The translations under genes were made by a program, and so were the position numbers. Source: an uncultured Lactobacillus sp. (GTDB lineage: Bacteria > Bacillota > Bacilli > Lactobacillales > Lactobacillaceae). Taken from it: 43,749 nt of DNA. The notes below the pieces were generated by a model, which saw only the letters and a program-made list of their open reading frames with translations, ran no database searches and was not told the DNA's origin. Positions 28,846 through 40,512 of this stretch are shown here, one piece after another; the first letter of the stretch is position 1; each line of letters opens with the position of its first letter. The DNA lies in assembly GCA_930989465.1 (NCBI GenBank), contig CAKNLX010000006.1, positions 1 to 43,749 on the forward strand, given 5' to 3'.

Positions 28846-30891
28846 ATGATTAAACGACAAAAAAATCGCAAATTTGAATTAGTATCAAAGTTTAAACCAG
28901 CCGGTGATCAAGAGCAAGCTATTGATAAACTGACTGTTGGATTTAAAAAAGGATATAAAGAACAGATTCTGGAAGGTGCAACTGGTACTGGGAAAACTTT
29001 CACCATGGCCAATATTATTGCTAAGCTGAATAAGCCTACATTAGTTATTACGCATAATAAGACCTTGGTAGGGCAGCTATATGGTGAGTTTAAAAGTTTC
29101 TTTCCTAATAATGCAGTTGAATATTTTGTTTCATACTATGATTATTATCAGCCAGAAGCTTACGTTCCACAATCAGACACTTATATTGAAAAGGATTCGG
29201 CAATCAATGATGAAATTGATCAGTTGCGGCATGCTACTACCTCAGCTTTAATGGAGCGTAATGACGTAGTAGTTGTTGCTTCGGTTTCTTGTATCTATGG
29301 TTTGGGTGATCCTAAAGAGTATGCGCGCAGTGTCTTGATGATCCATGAAGGCGAAGAATATGACCGTAATACCTTGTTGCGTGATTTGGTAAATATTCAA
29401 TATGATCGTAATGATATTGACTTTCAACGCGGTCGTTTTCGGGTCCGCGGGGATGTAGTTGAGGTCTTTCCAGCCGGCAATTCTAATCATGCTTATCGAA
29501 TTGAATTCTTTGGTGATGAAATTGATCGCATTGTTGAAGTTGATTCGTTAACCGGTGAGGTGATCGGTGAGCGTGAGAGTATTTCGCTTTTCCCAGCTAC
29601 GCACTTTATGACCAATGACGAGCAATTGCGGCGAGCTTTGGGAGCAATTTCTAAAGAGATGAAATTGCAGGTTAAAAAGTTCGAAGGCGAAGGCAAATTG
29701 CTTGAAGCTGAAAGAATCAAGCAACGTACTACCTATGATATGGAAATGATGAGTGAAGTTGGCTATACCAACGGAATTGAAAACTATTCAAGGCATATGG
29801 AAGGACGAAAAGCAGGAGAGCCACCGTATACTTTGTTGGACTTCTTCCCAGATGATTTCTTAATTTTAATTGACGAATCACATGCTACTATGCCTGAAAT
29901 TAGAGCAATGTACAATGGTGACCGTAATCGTAAGCAAACCTTGATTGACTATGGTTTCCGTTTGCCATCTGCACTTGATAACCGTCCATTAAAGCTATCC
30001 GAATTTGAAAAGCATGTTAATCAAATTTTGTATGTCTCAGCTACCCCAGGTGATTATGAACTTGAACGAACAGATCATAAGGTTGAACAAATTATTCGAC
30101 CAACCGGATTGCTTGATCCCAAGATTGAAGTAAGGCCAATTGAGGGGCAAATTGATGATTTAGTTGGCGAAATTAATAAACGGATTGACCGTCATGAACG
30201 AGTCTTTGTTACTACTTTGACCAAAAAAATGGCGGAAGACTTAACCGATTATTTGAAGGACTTAGGAATTAAAGTACGTTATTTGCACTCTGATATTAAG
30301 ACGCTGGAAAGAATGCAAATTTTGCGTGACTTACGGTTAGGTAAGTTCGATGTCTTAATTGGAATTAACCTGTTGCGGGAAGGAATCGATGTACCGGAAG
30401 TTTCACTGGTAGCAATTCTGGATGCAGATAAGGAAGGCTTCTTGAGAGCATATCGGCCGCTGGTTCAGACTATGGGACGGGCCGCCCGTAATGCCAATGG
30501 TGAAGTAATCATGTATGCTGATACGATTACTGATTCCATGAGAGCAGCGATTAAAGCTACCAAGCGTCGGCGTAAAATTCAGATGGAATTTAACAAGGAG
30601 CATGGCATAACGCCTAAGACAATCATTAAGCCGATTCAAGACGTAATTTCGATTACTAAACCGTCGAGTGAAAAAGAAGAAAAATCTGATAGTTTTGCAG
30701 ATCTTAATTTTGATGAATTGACGGCTAAGCAAAAGAAGACAATGATTAGCAACTTGCAAGAGCAAATGCAAGAAGCAGCTAAGAAGCTTGACTTTGAAGA
30801 AGCTGCTAACTTGCGGGATGCAATTATGGAATTGCAAAAATCATCAAGAAAACCGAAGACAAGAAAAGGAAAGAATTTTAATGGCAAATGA
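28846..30891 (+). CDS. uvrB: excinuclease ABC subunit B
   Basis: [28 protein letters not shown]-terminal UVR motif; ATG 28846 after GAGGAG RBS. Confidence 0.98.
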   Translation: MIKRQKNRKFELVSKFKPAGDQEQAIDKLTVGFKKGYKEQILEGATGTGKTFTMANIIAKLNKPTLVITHNKTLVGQLYGEFKSFFPNNAVEYFVSYYDYYQPEAYVPQSDTYIEKDSAINDEIDQLRHATTSALMERNDVVVVASVSCIYGLGDPKEYARSVLMIHEGEEYDRNTLLRDLVNIQYDRNDIDFQRGRFRVRGDVVEVFPAGNSNHAYRIEFFGDEIDRIVEVDSLTGEVIGERESISLFPATHFMTNDEQLRRALGAISKEMKLQVKKFEGEGKLLEAERIKQRTTYDMEMMSEVGYTNGIENYSRHMEGRKAGEPPYTLLDFFPDDFLILIDESHATMPEIRAMYNGDRNRKQTLIDYGFRLPSALDNRPLKLSEFEKHVNQILYVSATPGDYELERTDHKVEQIIRPTGLLDPKIEVRPIEGQIDDLVGEINKRIDRHERVFVTTLTKKMAEDLTDYLKDLGIKVRYLHSDIKTLERMQILRDLRLGKFDVLIGINLLREGIDVPEVSLVAILDADKEGFLRAYRPLVQTMGRAARNANGEVIMYADTITDSMRAAIKATKRRRKIQMEFNKEHGITPKTIIKPIQDVISITKPSSEKEEKSDSFADLNFDELTAKQKKTMISNLQEQMQEAAKKLDFEEAANLRDAIMELQKSSRKPKTRKGKNFNGK

Positions 30892-33721
30892 TAAGATCGT
30901 TATTCGCGGAGCACGTGAACATAATTTAAAAGACATTAATTTAACTATTCCTAAGGATAAGTTAGTAGTTATTACTGGCTTATCTGGTTCAGGTAAAAGT
31001 TCTTTAGCCTTTGATACGCTTTATGCAGAAGGGCGTAGACGTTATGTGCAATCACTTTCTAGTTATGCTAGACAGTTTTTAGGGCAAATGGATAAACCAG
31101 ATGTGGATTCAATTGATGGTTTAAATCCAGCAATTTCAATTGATCAAAAAACAACGTCACATAATCCACGGTCAACAGTTGGGACCGTCACTGAGATTAA
31201 TGATTATTTACGTTTGCTTTGGGCCAGAGTAGGCCATCCAATTTGTCCTAATGATGGGACGCTGATTCAACGACAATCAGTTGATCAGATGGTTGACCGA
31301 GTGATGGCTTTACCAGAAAGAACGAAAATTCAAATTTTAGCGCCAGTTATTCGTGCTAAGCGTGGAGAACACAAGGAAGTATTTAAGCGAGTACAACGTG
31401 CAGGATATGTTCGTGTAATTGTTGATGGTGAGATGCACGAAATTGGTGAGGATTTTGAATTAGCTAAGAACAAGCGCCACTCAATCGATATTGTCGTTGA
31501 CCGTTTGATTGTTAAGGATAGCATTAAGTCTCGCTTATTTGATTCTGTTGAAGCTGCACTTCGTTTGTCAGATGGCTACATGAATGTTGATGTAATTGGC
31601 GGTGAAATGCTTAACTTTTCTGAGTATTATGCTTGTCCAAAGTGTGGCTTTACTGTGGGTGAAATGGAACCAAGACTGTTCTCCTTTAATGCACCATTTG
31701 GTGCCTGCCCTGATTGTGATGGGTTAGGGATGAAGTTAGCAGTAGACGAAGATTTGGTTGTTCCGGACAAAACAAAATCTTTAGCTGAAGGTGCACTGGC
31801 TCCATGGAAGACTTCCAATTACTATACTGAAATGTTGGAACAAGCTTGCACGGCATTAAAAATTCCGATGGATAAGCCTTTTAATAAACTAACTAAACGT
31901 CAACGCGACATTATTCTGCATGGCTCAACTAAGCCGGTGAAATTCCATGTAACTGGTGACTTTGGCGTTAATGATACCGTTCAACCATTTGAAGGAGTAA
32001 TGGCCAATGTTGAGCGGCGTTATAAACGACCAATGTCCAAGTTTATGCGTGATGTGATGGGCAAATATATGACTGAACTTACTTGTTCAACTTGTCACGG
32101 CAAGCGTTTGAATGAAAAAGCATTAGCAGTGAAAGTCATGGGCAAGGATATCGCGGAAGCTTCGGAGCTTTCTATTGATAAAGCACTTGATTTCTTTAAG
32201 GACGTCAAATTAAGCGAGCAAGAGACTATGATTGCTAAGCCGATTTTAAAGGAAGTACGCGATCGTCTTTCATTCTTGGATAGTGTAGGATTAGATTATT
32301 TAACTCTTTCTCGATCAGCTAATACCTTGTCTGGTGGTGAAGCTCAGCGTATTCGGTTGGCAACTCAAATTGGCTCAAACTTATCGGGAGTTATGTATGT
32401 TTTGGATGAACCATCTATCGGTTTGCATCAACGCGATAATGATCGGCTGATTGCTTCTTTAAAGAGAATGCGTGATTTAGGCAATTCTTTAATTGTGGTA
32501 GAGCACGATGACGAAACAATGCGGCAAGCTGACTATTTGGTTGATATGGGACCTGGTGCCGGTGTTTACGGTGGTAAAGTTATGGCACAAGGAACTCCTA
32601 AAGAAGTAGAGCAGAATCCTGATTCTTTAACGGGGCAATATTTGTCTGGTAAAAAATTTGTGCCGGTTCCATTGAAGCGTCGTAAAGGCAATGGTAAAAA
32701 GATTACAATTACTGGAGCTCAAGAAAATAATTTAAAGAATATTAATGTTGATTTTCCGTTGGGCAAATTTATTGTGGTCAGTGGTGTCTCAGGTTCTGGT
32801 AAATCTACTTTGGTTAATATGATCTTGAAACGCGCTTTAGCCCAAAAATTAAACAATAATTCAACTAAGCCAGGCAAATATAAGTCAATCAAGGGTTACA
32901 AGAATATTGAAAAAATTATCGATATCGATCAAAGCCCTATTGGTAGAACACCACGTAGTAATCCTGCAACTTATACTAGTGTTTTTGATGATATCAGAAC
33001 CTTATTTGCTCAAACTAATGAAGCAAAATTGCGTGGTTATACTAAAGCAAGATTTTCGTTCAACGTCAAAGGTGGACGTTGTGAAGCCTGTCATGGTGAT
33101 GGAATTATCAAGATTGAAATGAACTTTTTGCCTGATGTATATGTACCATGTGAGGTTTGTCACGGCACTCGTTATAATTCTGAAACATTGGAAGTAACTT
33201 ATCGGGGAAAGAATATTGCTCAAGTGCTTGATATGACGATTAATGAAGCAACTAAGTTTTTCGAAAATATTCCTAAGATTCAGCGTAAACTCCAGACTAT
33301 CGTTGATGTAGGTTTGGGCTATGTGAAATTAGGTCAATCCGCTACAACTTTATCTGGTGGTGAAGCTCAAAGAATGAAATTAGCTGCTGAATTGCAAAAA
33401 CTTTCTACTGGTAAAAATTTCTATATTCTTGATGAACCAACTACCGGTTTGCATACCGATGATATCAAGCGTTTATTAGAAGTTTTGCAGCGGTTGGTAG
33501 ATGAAGGCAATACGGTTTTAATTATTGAGCATAATCTTGATGTAATTAAAAATGCAGATTGGCTGATTGACTTAGGTCCTGAAGGAGGGGAACGTGGCGG
33601 TCAAATTGTGGCTACCGGTACGCCAGAAGAAGTAGCGAAAGTTAAAGAAAGCTATACTGGTCAGTATTTGAAACCAGTCTTAGAACGCGATACTAAACTA
33701 ACAAAAGAAGCAAAAAAATAG
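30881..33721 (+). CDS. uvrA: excinuclease ABC subunit A
   Basis: ATG 30881 (11-bp overlap with uvrB); two ABC domains, zinc-finger CxxC motifs, [12 protein letters not shown] and [12 protein letters not shown]. Confidence 0.98.
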   Translation: MANDKIVIRGAREHNLKDINLTIPKDKLVVITGLSGSGKSSLAFDTLYAEGRRRYVQSLSSYARQFLGQMDKPDVDSIDGLNPAISIDQKTTSHNPRSTVGTVTEINDYLRLLWARVGHPICPNDGTLIQRQSVDQMVDRVMALPERTKIQILAPVIRAKRGEHKEVFKRVQRAGYVRVIVDGEMHEIGEDFELAKNKRHSIDIVVDRLIVKDSIKSRLFDSVEAALRLSDGYMNVDVIGGEMLNFSEYYACPKCGFTVGEMEPRLFSFNAPFGACPDCDGLGMKLAVDEDLVVPDKTKSLAEGALAPWKTSNYYTEMLEQACTALKIPMDKPFNKLTKRQRDIILHGSTKPVKFHVTGDFGVNDTVQPFEGVMANVERRYKRPMSKFMRDVMGKYMTELTCSTCHGKRLNEKALAVKVMGKDIAEASELSIDKALDFFKDVKLSEQETMIAKPILKEVRDRLSFLDSVGLDYLTLSRSANTLSGGEAQRIRLATQIGSNLSGVMYVLDEPSIGLHQRDNDRLIASLKRMRDLGNSLIVVEHDDETMRQADYLVDMGPGAGVYGGKVMAQGTPKEVEQNPDSLTGQYLSGKKFVPVPLKRRKGNGKKITITGAQENNLKNINVDFPLGKFIVVSGVSGSGKSTLVNMILKRALAQKLNNNSTKPGKYKSIKGYKNIEKIIDIDQSPIGRTPRSNPATYTSVFDDIRTLFAQTNEAKLRGYTKARFSFNVKGGRCEACHGDGIIKIEMNFLPDVYVPCEVCHGTRYNSETLEVTYRGKNIAQVLDMTINEATKFFENIPKIQRKLQTIVDVGLGYVKLGQSATTLSGGEAQRMKLAAELQKLSTGKNFYILDEPTTGLHTDDIKRLLEVLQRLVDEGNTVLIIEHNLDVIKNADWLIDLGPEGGERGGQIVATGTPEEVAKVKESYTGQYLKPVLERDTKLTKEAKK

Positions 33722-33793
33722 GCTAGAAGACAATAGCCAATAGTTTTTATTAACCTTGAATAAGTGTAAAATAGTCTGCAAGGAGGAATAAAA

Positions 33794-34336
33794 ATGGATA
33801 TTTTTTCTAGTTCTAGAGATAATCGCGGCTTTGACTGGGGCGCATTTATTGCCGGTATCTTAATGGTCGTAGTTGCGTTCGTGTTATTACGTCACCCAGC
33901 TAAAGGGTTGCATGCATTTGTCTTGATTTTTGCTATTGTATCAATCGTTCAAGGTATTGTATGGTTGGCTGCTTACTCACGCTTTCGTGAATTTTTCTCA
34001 CGTAGTTGGGTAGCAATTGTGTCAGGTGTATTAGATATCATTATCGGTATCTTGTTCATTTGCTCATATGATATTGGTGGTTTGACTATCGCTTACTTAT
34101 TTGCAATCTGGTTCTTTGTTGATTCAGTTGTAGGTATTGCTTGGTCATGGCACTTACGTGCATTTTCAACCGGATACTTTGTATTTAACTTGATTTTGAA
34201 TATTTTAAGTTTGATTATTGCCTTCTTCTTAATTATTAATCCAGTAATCGCAGCCTTAAGCTTAGTATGGTTAGTTGCATTCTGGTTATTAGTCTTTGGC
34301 ATTAATGAAATTGTGGTTGCATTTATGCACCGTTAA
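33794..34336 (+). CDS. DUF308/HdeD-family membrane protein
   Basis: 180 aa, six hydrophobic segments, HdeD-like pattern (GIVWLAAYSRFREFFSRSWVAIVSGVLDIIIGILF). Confidence 0.8.
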   Translation: MDIFSSSRDNRGFDWGAFIAGILMVVVAFVLLRHPAKGLHAFVLIFAIVSIVQGIVWLAAYSRFREFFSRSWVAIVSGVLDIIIGILFICSYDIGGLTIAYLFAIWFFVDSVVGIAWSWHLRAFSTGYFVFNLILNILSLIIAFFLIINPVIAALSLVWLVAFWLLVFGINEIVVAFMHR

Positions 34337-34352
34337 TATTTGATAAAAATTT

Positions 34353-34375
34353 AAGCCGAAAGGCTTCTTTTTTTT
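34353..34375 (+). terminator. Rho-independent terminator with GAAA tetraloop
   Basis: AAGCC-GAAA-GGCTT-CTTTTTTTT. Confidence 0.8.
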
Positions 34376-34429
34376 GCACAATTATGACACACCCGGTATG
34401 ATATAATTTGTAAAGAGGAGGATTTTAGC

Positions 34430-35311
34430 ATGGCTGATGAGAAAAAACAATTATTAATAGTCACAGGCATGAGCGGAGCAGGTAAAACTGTGGTCGCTCA
34501 TGACTTAGAAGATATGGGCTACTTTGTAGTCGATAATCTTCCTCCAACTTTATTAGGTAGTTTTTGGGATTTAATTAATAATTCCAATGACTTTCATAAG
34601 GTAGCCGTAGTAATTGATTTACGAGTTAAGACATTTTATCGCGATTTATTGGATGAAGTTAATTCACTTGAAGATAATGGCAATGTGCAAGCTACTATCC
34701 TATTTTTGGATGCTTCCGATGATGTCTTGGTTGCTCGTTATAAAGAAACAAGGCGTCTTCCGCCTTTAGCCAATAATGGCAAAGGTCGCTTGCTTGATGG
34801 CATTCAAGAAGAACGTCGTATTTTAATGCCAATTAAAAATAGATCAAATTATATTATCGATACGTCAAACTTGTCGACTAAGGAATTAAAGCAAAAATTA
34901 ATCAATACATTTAGTGATCGCAAGCGGCAGCCATTTTCAATTGAAGTGATGTCATTTGGCTTTAAGTATGGGATGCCAATTGATGCAGATATTGTAATGG
35001 ATGTGCGTTTTTTGCCTAACCCATTTTATATTTCAGAATTAAGACCATTTACGGGACTGGACAAGCGTGTATTTGACTATGTGATGAACAAAGAAGAAAC
35101 ACAGGTCTTTTATAAAAAATTGCTTGATTTGCTTGAAACAGCTATCCCTGGATATATCAAAGAGGGGAAGGAAAAGTTGACCATTGCAATTGGTTGTACT
35201 GGGGGTCAACACCGGAGTGTTTCAATTGCCCAACAGTTGGCACGAGATTTAGCTAAAAAATATCCAGTCGATATTACTCACCGTGAAGTGAGTCGTTATA
35301 TTAGAAAGTAG
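34430..35311 (+). CDS. rapZ: RNase adapter RapZ/YvcJ nucleotide-binding protein
   Basis: [38 protein letters not shown]. Confidence 0.97.
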   Translation: MADEKKQLLIVTGMSGAGKTVVAHDLEDMGYFVVDNLPPTLLGSFWDLINNSNDFHKVAVVIDLRVKTFYRDLLDEVNSLEDNGNVQATILFLDASDDVLVARYKETRRLPPLANNGKGRLLDGIQEERRILMPIKNRSNYIIDTSNLSTKELKQKLINTFSDRKRQPFSIEVMSFGFKYGMPIDADIVMDVRFLPNPFYISELRPFTGLDKRVFDYVMNKEETQVFYKKLLDLLETAIPGYIKEGKEKLTIAIGCTGGQHRSVSIAQQLARDLAKKYPVDITHREVSRYIRK

Positions 35312-35321
35312 GTGCGCACCT

Positions 35322-36365
35322 GTGCCATATGGAGAAACAAGGATTGTTCGCGTGATTAAAGGCAGACGTCCCCGTGTAGTCGTAATTGGTGGCGGTACGG
35401 GTTTACCAGTTATTTTGAATGCCTTAAAAGATCAAAACGCGGAAATTACTGCAATCGTAACGGTTTCAGATGACGGCGGTTCATCTGGTTCAATCCGTAA
35501 CTTTATTAACGTAGTTCCACCTGGTGATATCCGTAATGTTTTGGTATCACTTAGTGACTTACCTCAGGAAGAAAAGAATATTTTTCAGTATCGATTTGAT
35601 TCATCCGATTCCTTTTTTTCAGGACATGCAATCGGTAATTTAATTATTGCGGCATTGAATGAAATGCATGGCAATATCTTTGATGCAGTTCAATCTTTGT
35701 CAAAAATGATGAAAATTGATGGTCATGTTTTTCCAGCTTCCAATGAACCATTGACTTTAAACGCAGAATTCGTGGATGGAACTACGGAGTCTGGTGAAAC
35801 TGAAATCACATCTAAAGATAAGCGGATTAAGCGTGTCTGGGTGACCGATACTGATTCGGATGAAGAGCCTAGAGCTGTTTTACCAGTACTGGCTTCGATT
35901 ATGCAAGCTGATGCAGTCGTACTTGGGCCAGGTAGTTTATTTACTTCAATTTTACCTAACTTAATGATCTCTAATTTAGGTGAAGCAGTGCGTGAGACTG
36001 ACGCCGAGGTTATTTATATTTGCAATATCATGACTCAGCGTGGAGAGACAGATCACTTTAGTGATGCGGAACACGTACAGGTAATTAACGATCACTTAGG
36101 TGGAAATTATATCAATACCGCTCTGGTTAATGGTGCCAAAATTGATATGAGCAAATTTCACCCAGAAGATTATGATGCTTATCTTGAGCCTGTTAAGAAT
36201 GACTTTGAAGGCTTAAGAAAGCAAAACTGCCGTGTCATTACTGATGACTTTATCGATCAACGTCATGGATTGGTATTTCATGATGGTGAAAAGGTAGGAA
36301 AAGAAATTATTAATCTGGCATTTGAATCAATGTCACGTAAAAGAATGAAGGAAAATGATGGCTAG
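35322..36365 (+). CDS. yvcK: gluconeogenesis factor YvcK family protein
   Basis: [40 protein letters not shown] start at 35322 (alternative GTG 35352). Confidence 0.96.
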   Translation: MPYGETRIVRVIKGRRPRVVVIGGGTGLPVILNALKDQNAEITAIVTVSDDGGSSGSIRNFINVVPPGDIRNVLVSLSDLPQEEKNIFQYRFDSSDSFFSGHAIGNLIIAALNEMHGNIFDAVQSLSKMMKIDGHVFPASNEPLTLNAEFVDGTTESGETEITSKDKRIKRVWVTDTDSDEEPRAVLPVLASIMQADAVVLGPGSLFTSILPNLMISNLGEAVRETDAEVIYICNIMTQRGETDHFSDAEHVQVINDHLGGNYINTALVNGAKIDMSKFHPEDYDAYLEPVKNDFEGLRKQNCRVITDDFIDQRHGLVFHDGEKVGKEIINLAFESMSRKRMKENDG

Positions 36366-37293
36366 TTATGCTAGTGAAGTCAAAAAGGAGCTAACTTCGC
36401 TTGAGGTGCATCCAGAGCATGCCAAAGCAGAGTTAGCTGCTTTTTTGCGAATGAATGGTGTATTAAACTTGCACGATCATCAATTTAGCCTGGATATCAC
36501 TACAGAAAATCCTGCGATTGCTCGACGAATTTTTAAGCTGATTAAGATTGCTTATGGTATTGAGCCATTGCTGATTGTCTCGCGCAAGATGAAATTGAAA
36601 AAAAATAATCAATATTTGGTACGATTGAATCAGAAGGTACAAGAAATCCTAGAAAACTTACAAATCTGGGATCCTGAAAAAGGTTTGGTAACGCGAATTC
36701 CGCAGAGAATTATGACTTCACGTGAAGGAGCAATGTCCTATTTACGCGGTGCATTTCTAGCCGGAGGTAGTGTCAATAATCCAGAAACGAGTCGTTATCA
36801 CTTGGAGATTTATTCAACTTATGAGGACCATAATGAGGATTTATGTAAGTTGATGAATAATTATTTTTATTTAAATGCTAAAGCAACTAAACGTAGAAGA
36901 GGCTATATTGTTTATTTAAAAGAAGCCGCAAAAATTGGCGACTTTTTGCATATAGTGGGTGCACTTAATGCAATGCTTAACTTTGAAGATTTGCGTATTA
37001 TGCGAGATATGCGAAATTCGGTTAATCGCTTGGTTAATTGTGATACCGCGAATATGAAAAAAACAGCCTCAGCTTCAGCTAAGCAGGTAGAAGACATCCA
37101 GCTGATTGAACAAGAAAACGGCTTAGATGATCTACCAGAGAAATTGCAAGTTTTAGCGCGTTTTAGATTGGCGCATCCAGAATTAACTTTAAAGGAAGTA
37201 GCTAATCAAATTCCGGATGGTCCGATTTCGAAGTCAGGAGTTAATCACCGATTTAAGAAACTACATGAGTTAGCTGAGAGTTTAAGAGAATAA
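36358..37293 (+). CDS. whiA: DNA-binding protein WhiA
   Basis: [23 protein letters not shown]-like region [23 protein letters not shown]-terminal HTH. Confidence 0.97.
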   Translation: MASYASEVKKELTSLEVHPEHAKAELAAFLRMNGVLNLHDHQFSLDITTENPAIARRIFKLIKIAYGIEPLLIVSRKMKLKKNNQYLVRLNQKVQEILENLQIWDPEKGLVTRIPQRIMTSREGAMSYLRGAFLAGGSVNNPETSRYHLEIYSTYEDHNEDLCKLMNNYFYLNAKATKRRRGYIVYLKEAAKIGDFLHIVGALNAMLNFEDLRIMRDMRNSVNRLVNCDTANMKKTASASAKQVEDIQLIEQENGLDDLPEKLQVLARFRLAHPELTLKEVANQIPDGPISKSGVNHRFKKLHELAESLRE

Positions 37294-37294
37294 G

Positions 37295-37330
37295 AAAAAG
37301 GAGCCTGCACAATGAGTGCAAGCTCCTTTT
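37295..37330. terminator. bidirectional terminator between whiA and clpP
   Basis: AAAAAGGAGC-C-TGCAC-AATGA-GTGCA-A-GCTCCTTTT. Confidence 0.75.
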
Positions 37331-37357
37331 AGAGTGTGAATAATTTTTAATAATTAA

Positions 37358-37942
37358 TTACTTCTTCTTATTAACCATGATTTCGTCAATCAAACCATAT
37401 TCCTTGGCTTCTTCAGCAGTTAAGTAGTTGTCACGTTCAGTATCCTTTTGGATCTTTTCCAAAGGTTGACCGGTAGTTTCGTGCAAAATTTCGTTGATCT
37501 TCTTACGGCTCTTCAAAATTTCGTTAGCTGCAATTTGGATATCAGTTTGTTGACCTTGAGCACCACCTAATGGTTGGTGAATTAAAACAGTTGAGTTAGG
37601 AAGTGCAAAACGCTTACCCTTAGTACCACTAGTCAAGAGGATAGAAGCCATTGAAGCTGCCATACCAATTGCAATAGTTGATACGTCTGACTTAATAAAG
37701 TTCATGGTATCCATGATAGCTAAGCCGGAGGTGATTACACCACCTGGTGAGTTGATATAAAGTGAAATATCCTTGGTATTGTCTTGAGCATCAAGGAAGA
37801 GTAATTGAGCGATGATTGAGTTAGCCATTTGGTCATTAATTTCACCGCTAAGCATGATAATTCTGTCTTTTAATAAGCGTGAGTAAATGTCATAAGCACG
37901 TTCACCACGAGCAGTTTGTTCAATAACTGTAGGTACTAGCAT
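37358..37942 (-). CDS. clpP: ATP-dependent Clp protease proteolytic subunit
   Basis: [45 protein letters not shown] (Ser), LIHQPLGG (His). Confidence 0.99.
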   Translation of the reverse strand: MLVPTVIEQTARGERAYDIYSRLLKDRIIMLSGEINDQMANSIIAQLLFLDAQDNTKDISLYINSPGGVITSGLAIMDTMNFIKSDVSTIAIGMAASMASILLTSGTKGKRFALPNSTVLIHQPLGGAQGQQTDIQIAANEILKSRKKINEILHETTGQPLEKIQKDTERDNYLTAEEAKEYGLIDEIMVNKKK

Positions 37943-37972
37943 AAATTTGCCTCCTAATTGATTTCGTATTAA

Positions 37973-37999
37973 TTAGCACTCTTTCAAGTACAGTGCTAA
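37973..37999. promoter_or_regulatory. CIRCE element (HrcA operator) at the clpP promoter
   Basis: TTAGCACTC-N9-CAGTGCTAA; one mismatch to TTAGCACTC-N9-GAGTGCTAA. Confidence 0.88.
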
Positions 38000-38027
38000 T
38001 TAAATCACTTCGTAATGAAAGTGTCAA
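37999..38027 (-). promoter_or_regulatory. clpP promoter
   Basis: On minus strand TTGACA (38027-38022)-N17-TTTAAT (38004-37999). Confidence 0.75.
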
Positions 38028-38136
38028 ATAAATAAGCTCAATGGTAACAATGGTAATAAAAATGTATTTTAGCTAACAGTGTTTATATATTATAATATAA
38101 AAGTAAAATGCAAAATATAAGATACGGAGGATAGGT

Positions 38137-39765
38137 TTGAAGTATTCAAATAAAATTTTAACTGCTACTTCAGCTGTAGCACTGGGTGTTGGTTTGTTAA
38201 TTGGTTCTACAAATGCAGTATTTGCAGATAATTCTAAAACTACTGATAGTAATACAGATACTGCTAAGACTGATTCCAGTGCGAAGAAGGGACCAGCTCA
38301 AACAAGTACTTCTTATGACTTAATGGTTAAAGTAGGTAGCAATAAGAATTATCCTGTTTATAAAAAGATTAGTAATGGTAAACCTAGCGGTAAGATTGCT
38401 GATGCTAGCGATTATCAATATGCTCATATTCAATCTGACCAGAGAATTAAGACAAAGGATGCAACTTATTGGCGTATTTATGTAAATGGTCGTAAAGTTG
38501 GTTATGTTAACCAAAACTACTTTACAAGAGATGCTATCGCTGTACCAAAGACTATCAGTTTAGTACAAAATAGTCACTACGATTTTGATCCAACTGATGC
38601 AGTAAGTTATGTAACCAATTATATGGGTACTGTAATTGATACAGCAGATATTAAGATTTCAGAAGATGCAATCGATTGCTCAACTCCAGGTACCTATAAT
38701 GTTAAATATAGCTATGGTAAAGCAAAGGCAACTGTTAAGGTAACTGTCAGAAAGAGTACTAAGGAAGGAATTGCTGATGCTGATAGCGTCCAAGCTAAGC
38801 CATTTAACGGCGATTTGAAATCCTGGAAGACTTACTACGGAAGTTCTGCTAACTATGTAACTAAGACTGATTTTACTCCTGATAAGAATAAGCATGCTTA
38901 TGATAGTGAAAGCGGAAAATTAGATTTCACTACTCGCTTCTTCCAACCAGTTTTATTAAGTGTTTACCGTGACATTAAAAATGATGACTATATTAACCGT
39001 GTAGGTCATATTCCTGAAGGAATTACCATGTCAAATGGCTGGTTGTATACTAGTTTATTAAGTAGTACCCTGATTAGCAATGGTCATATTGTAGGATATA
39101 ATCTTAACCATTTAACCAATGCATTTAACGGACAATACTTACTTGATATGAGCCAAAAGAAGTTCAATTCTTACGTTAAGAACATTAAAGTTAGTCCATA
39201 TATTCCAATTGGTCACGGTCAAGCAATGGGCTCAACTGATAAATACATTTACGTTCTAAATAACAATAATAAGGTTTCATACAAGAGCAATATGTCTGAA
39301 GAGTTAATCCAAATTCGGAAGAGCGATATGTGCATTAACAAGATTTGGACTATTAAATGCTGGAACGGTAGTGATTCAGACGGTCGTTACTTCAATAATG
39401 GTGTTGTTGTAAATGATCACAAGCTTTACACAACTCTTTATAATAAAGAAAAAGACCAAACTGAATACTGGGAATTCAACCGCAAAGGCGATAACTGGTA
39501 TCCAACTATGGTAGGTGCAACTAAGGGTGGCATTGTAGCAAACACATACACTCAAGGGTTTACTTATGATGCCAAGAACAATAACTTCTACCTTGCATTC
39601 AATGACGTAATTGCTAAGATTGCAACTGATGGTGAAGTTAAGGATACTTACCAATACCACACTGGTCGTGAAATTGAAGGTATCGCAACCTACAACAACA
39701 AGTTATACATGAACTTAGCTCAACGTGCTGAATTACTTGAAAGTAAACAAAAGTTGACTAAGTAA
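38137..39765 (+). CDS. secreted surface protein: signal peptide, SLAP/SH3-like domain, Ig-like domain, large unassigned beta-rich C-terminal region
   Basis: TTG start after GGAGG; signal peptide KILTATSAVALGVGLLIGSTNAVFAD; VKVGSNKNYPVYKKI...YVNGRKVGYVNQNYF SLAP/SH3-like; ...TPGTYNVKYSYGKAKATVKVTV Ig-like. Confidence 0.8.
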   Translation: MKYSNKILTATSAVALGVGLLIGSTNAVFADNSKTTDSNTDTAKTDSSAKKGPAQTSTSYDLMVKVGSNKNYPVYKKISNGKPSGKIADASDYQYAHIQSDQRIKTKDATYWRIYVNGRKVGYVNQNYFTRDAIAVPKTISLVQNSHYDFDPTDAVSYVTNYMGTVIDTADIKISEDAIDCSTPGTYNVKYSYGKAKATVKVTVRKSTKEGIADADSVQAKPFNGDLKSWKTYYGSSANYVTKTDFTPDKNKHAYDSESGKLDFTTRFFQPVLLSVYRDIKNDDYINRVGHIPEGITMSNGWLYTSLLSSTLISNGHIVGYNLNHLTNAFNGQYLLDMSQKKFNSYVKNIKVSPYIPIGHGQAMGSTDKYIYVLNNNNKVSYKSNMSEELIQIRKSDMCINKIWTIKCWNGSDSDGRYFNNGVVVNDHKLYTTLYNKEKDQTEYWEFNRKGDNWYPTMVGATKGGIVANTYTQGFTYDAKNNNFYLAFNDVIAKIATDGEVKDTYQYHTGREIEGIATYNNKLYMNLAQRAELLESKQKLTK

Positions 39766-39784
39766 TCATTATCGATATTAATTT

Positions 39785-39830
39785 AAATAAAGGAAATTCA
39801 ATGAAAATATTGGATTTCCTTTATTTTTTT
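39785..39830 (+). terminator. Rho-independent terminator after the surface protein gene
   Basis: 18-bp stem AAATAAAGGAAATTCAAT / ATTGGATTTCCTTTATTT + T tract. Confidence 0.85.
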
Positions 39831-39873
39831 AGTTGTATAATTAGAAAAATGAGTTATTTAGTTAGGCAAAAGA

Positions 39874-40512
39874 ATGAAAATATTAGAATTAAAACATATC
39901 CAATATAGTGCAGATAAAAAACAAATATTGCAAGATGTATCATTTAAGGTTAATAAAGGCGATTTTCTAACCTTAATTGGCCCATCAGGTGCAGGAAAAA
40001 GTACGATTTTACGATTGATTGCAAATTTAATTAGTGCTAATTCAGGCGATATTCTATATCAAGAAAAAAACATTAGCTCCTTAAATCCAGTTCAATATCG
40101 TAGAGAAGTTTCATATTGTTTTCAGCAGCCGTCTTTATTTGGGCAAACAGTAAGAGATAATTTGATTTTCCCGTATGAAATTAGAAAAGTAGATGTAAAT
40201 GACAAGCAAATAGCTGATTTACTTAATCAAGTTGATCTCTCTGCTGATTTTTTAGATAAAAAGATTACTGCTTTATCAGGTGGTGAAAAGCAAAGAGTTG
40301 CGTTAATTCGAAACATAATATTTTTACCAAAGATATTGCTCTTAGATGAAGTAACTACCGGGCTTGATAATCAAAGTAAAGATATTGTACATAATTTGAT
40401 TAAAGATGTTTCTGAGAAAGGCGTGACAATTATTCAAGTTACACATGATCAAAGTGAAATTGATGAAGCAAGCAATATTTTAAGAGTAAAAAAAGGCGGA
40501 ATAATCGAATGA
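39874..40512 (+). CDS. fetA: ABC transporter ATP-binding protein (FetA/YbbL-like)
   Basis: GPSGAGKSTILRLIA Walker A, LSGGEKQRVALIRN signature; coupled to FetB-like permease. Confidence 0.87.
   Translation: MKILELKHIQYSADKKQILQDVSFKVNKGDFLTLIGPSGAGKSTILRLIANLISANSGDILYQEKNISSLNPVQYRREVSYCFQQPSLFGQTVRDNLIFPYEIRKVDVNDKQIADLLNQVDLSADFLDKKITALSGGEKQRVALIRNIIFLPKILLLDEVTTGLDNQSKDIVHNLIKDVSEKGVTIIQVTHDQSEIDEASNILRVKKGGIIE

Noticed and set aside
30403-30837. 144-aa minus-strand ORF
   Set aside because: Antisense to the uvrB 3' end; no RBS or recognisable domain; composition typical of shadow frames.
33718-33740. GGCTA-GAAGACAA-TAGCC as a terminator after uvrA
   Set aside because: Only a 5-bp stem, long loop and weak T tract.
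38017-38030. CtsR box at clpP (GTGTCAAATAA)
   Set aside because: Only one degenerate half-heptad and no tandem partner; TGTCAA is better explained as the -35 TTGACA of clpP.
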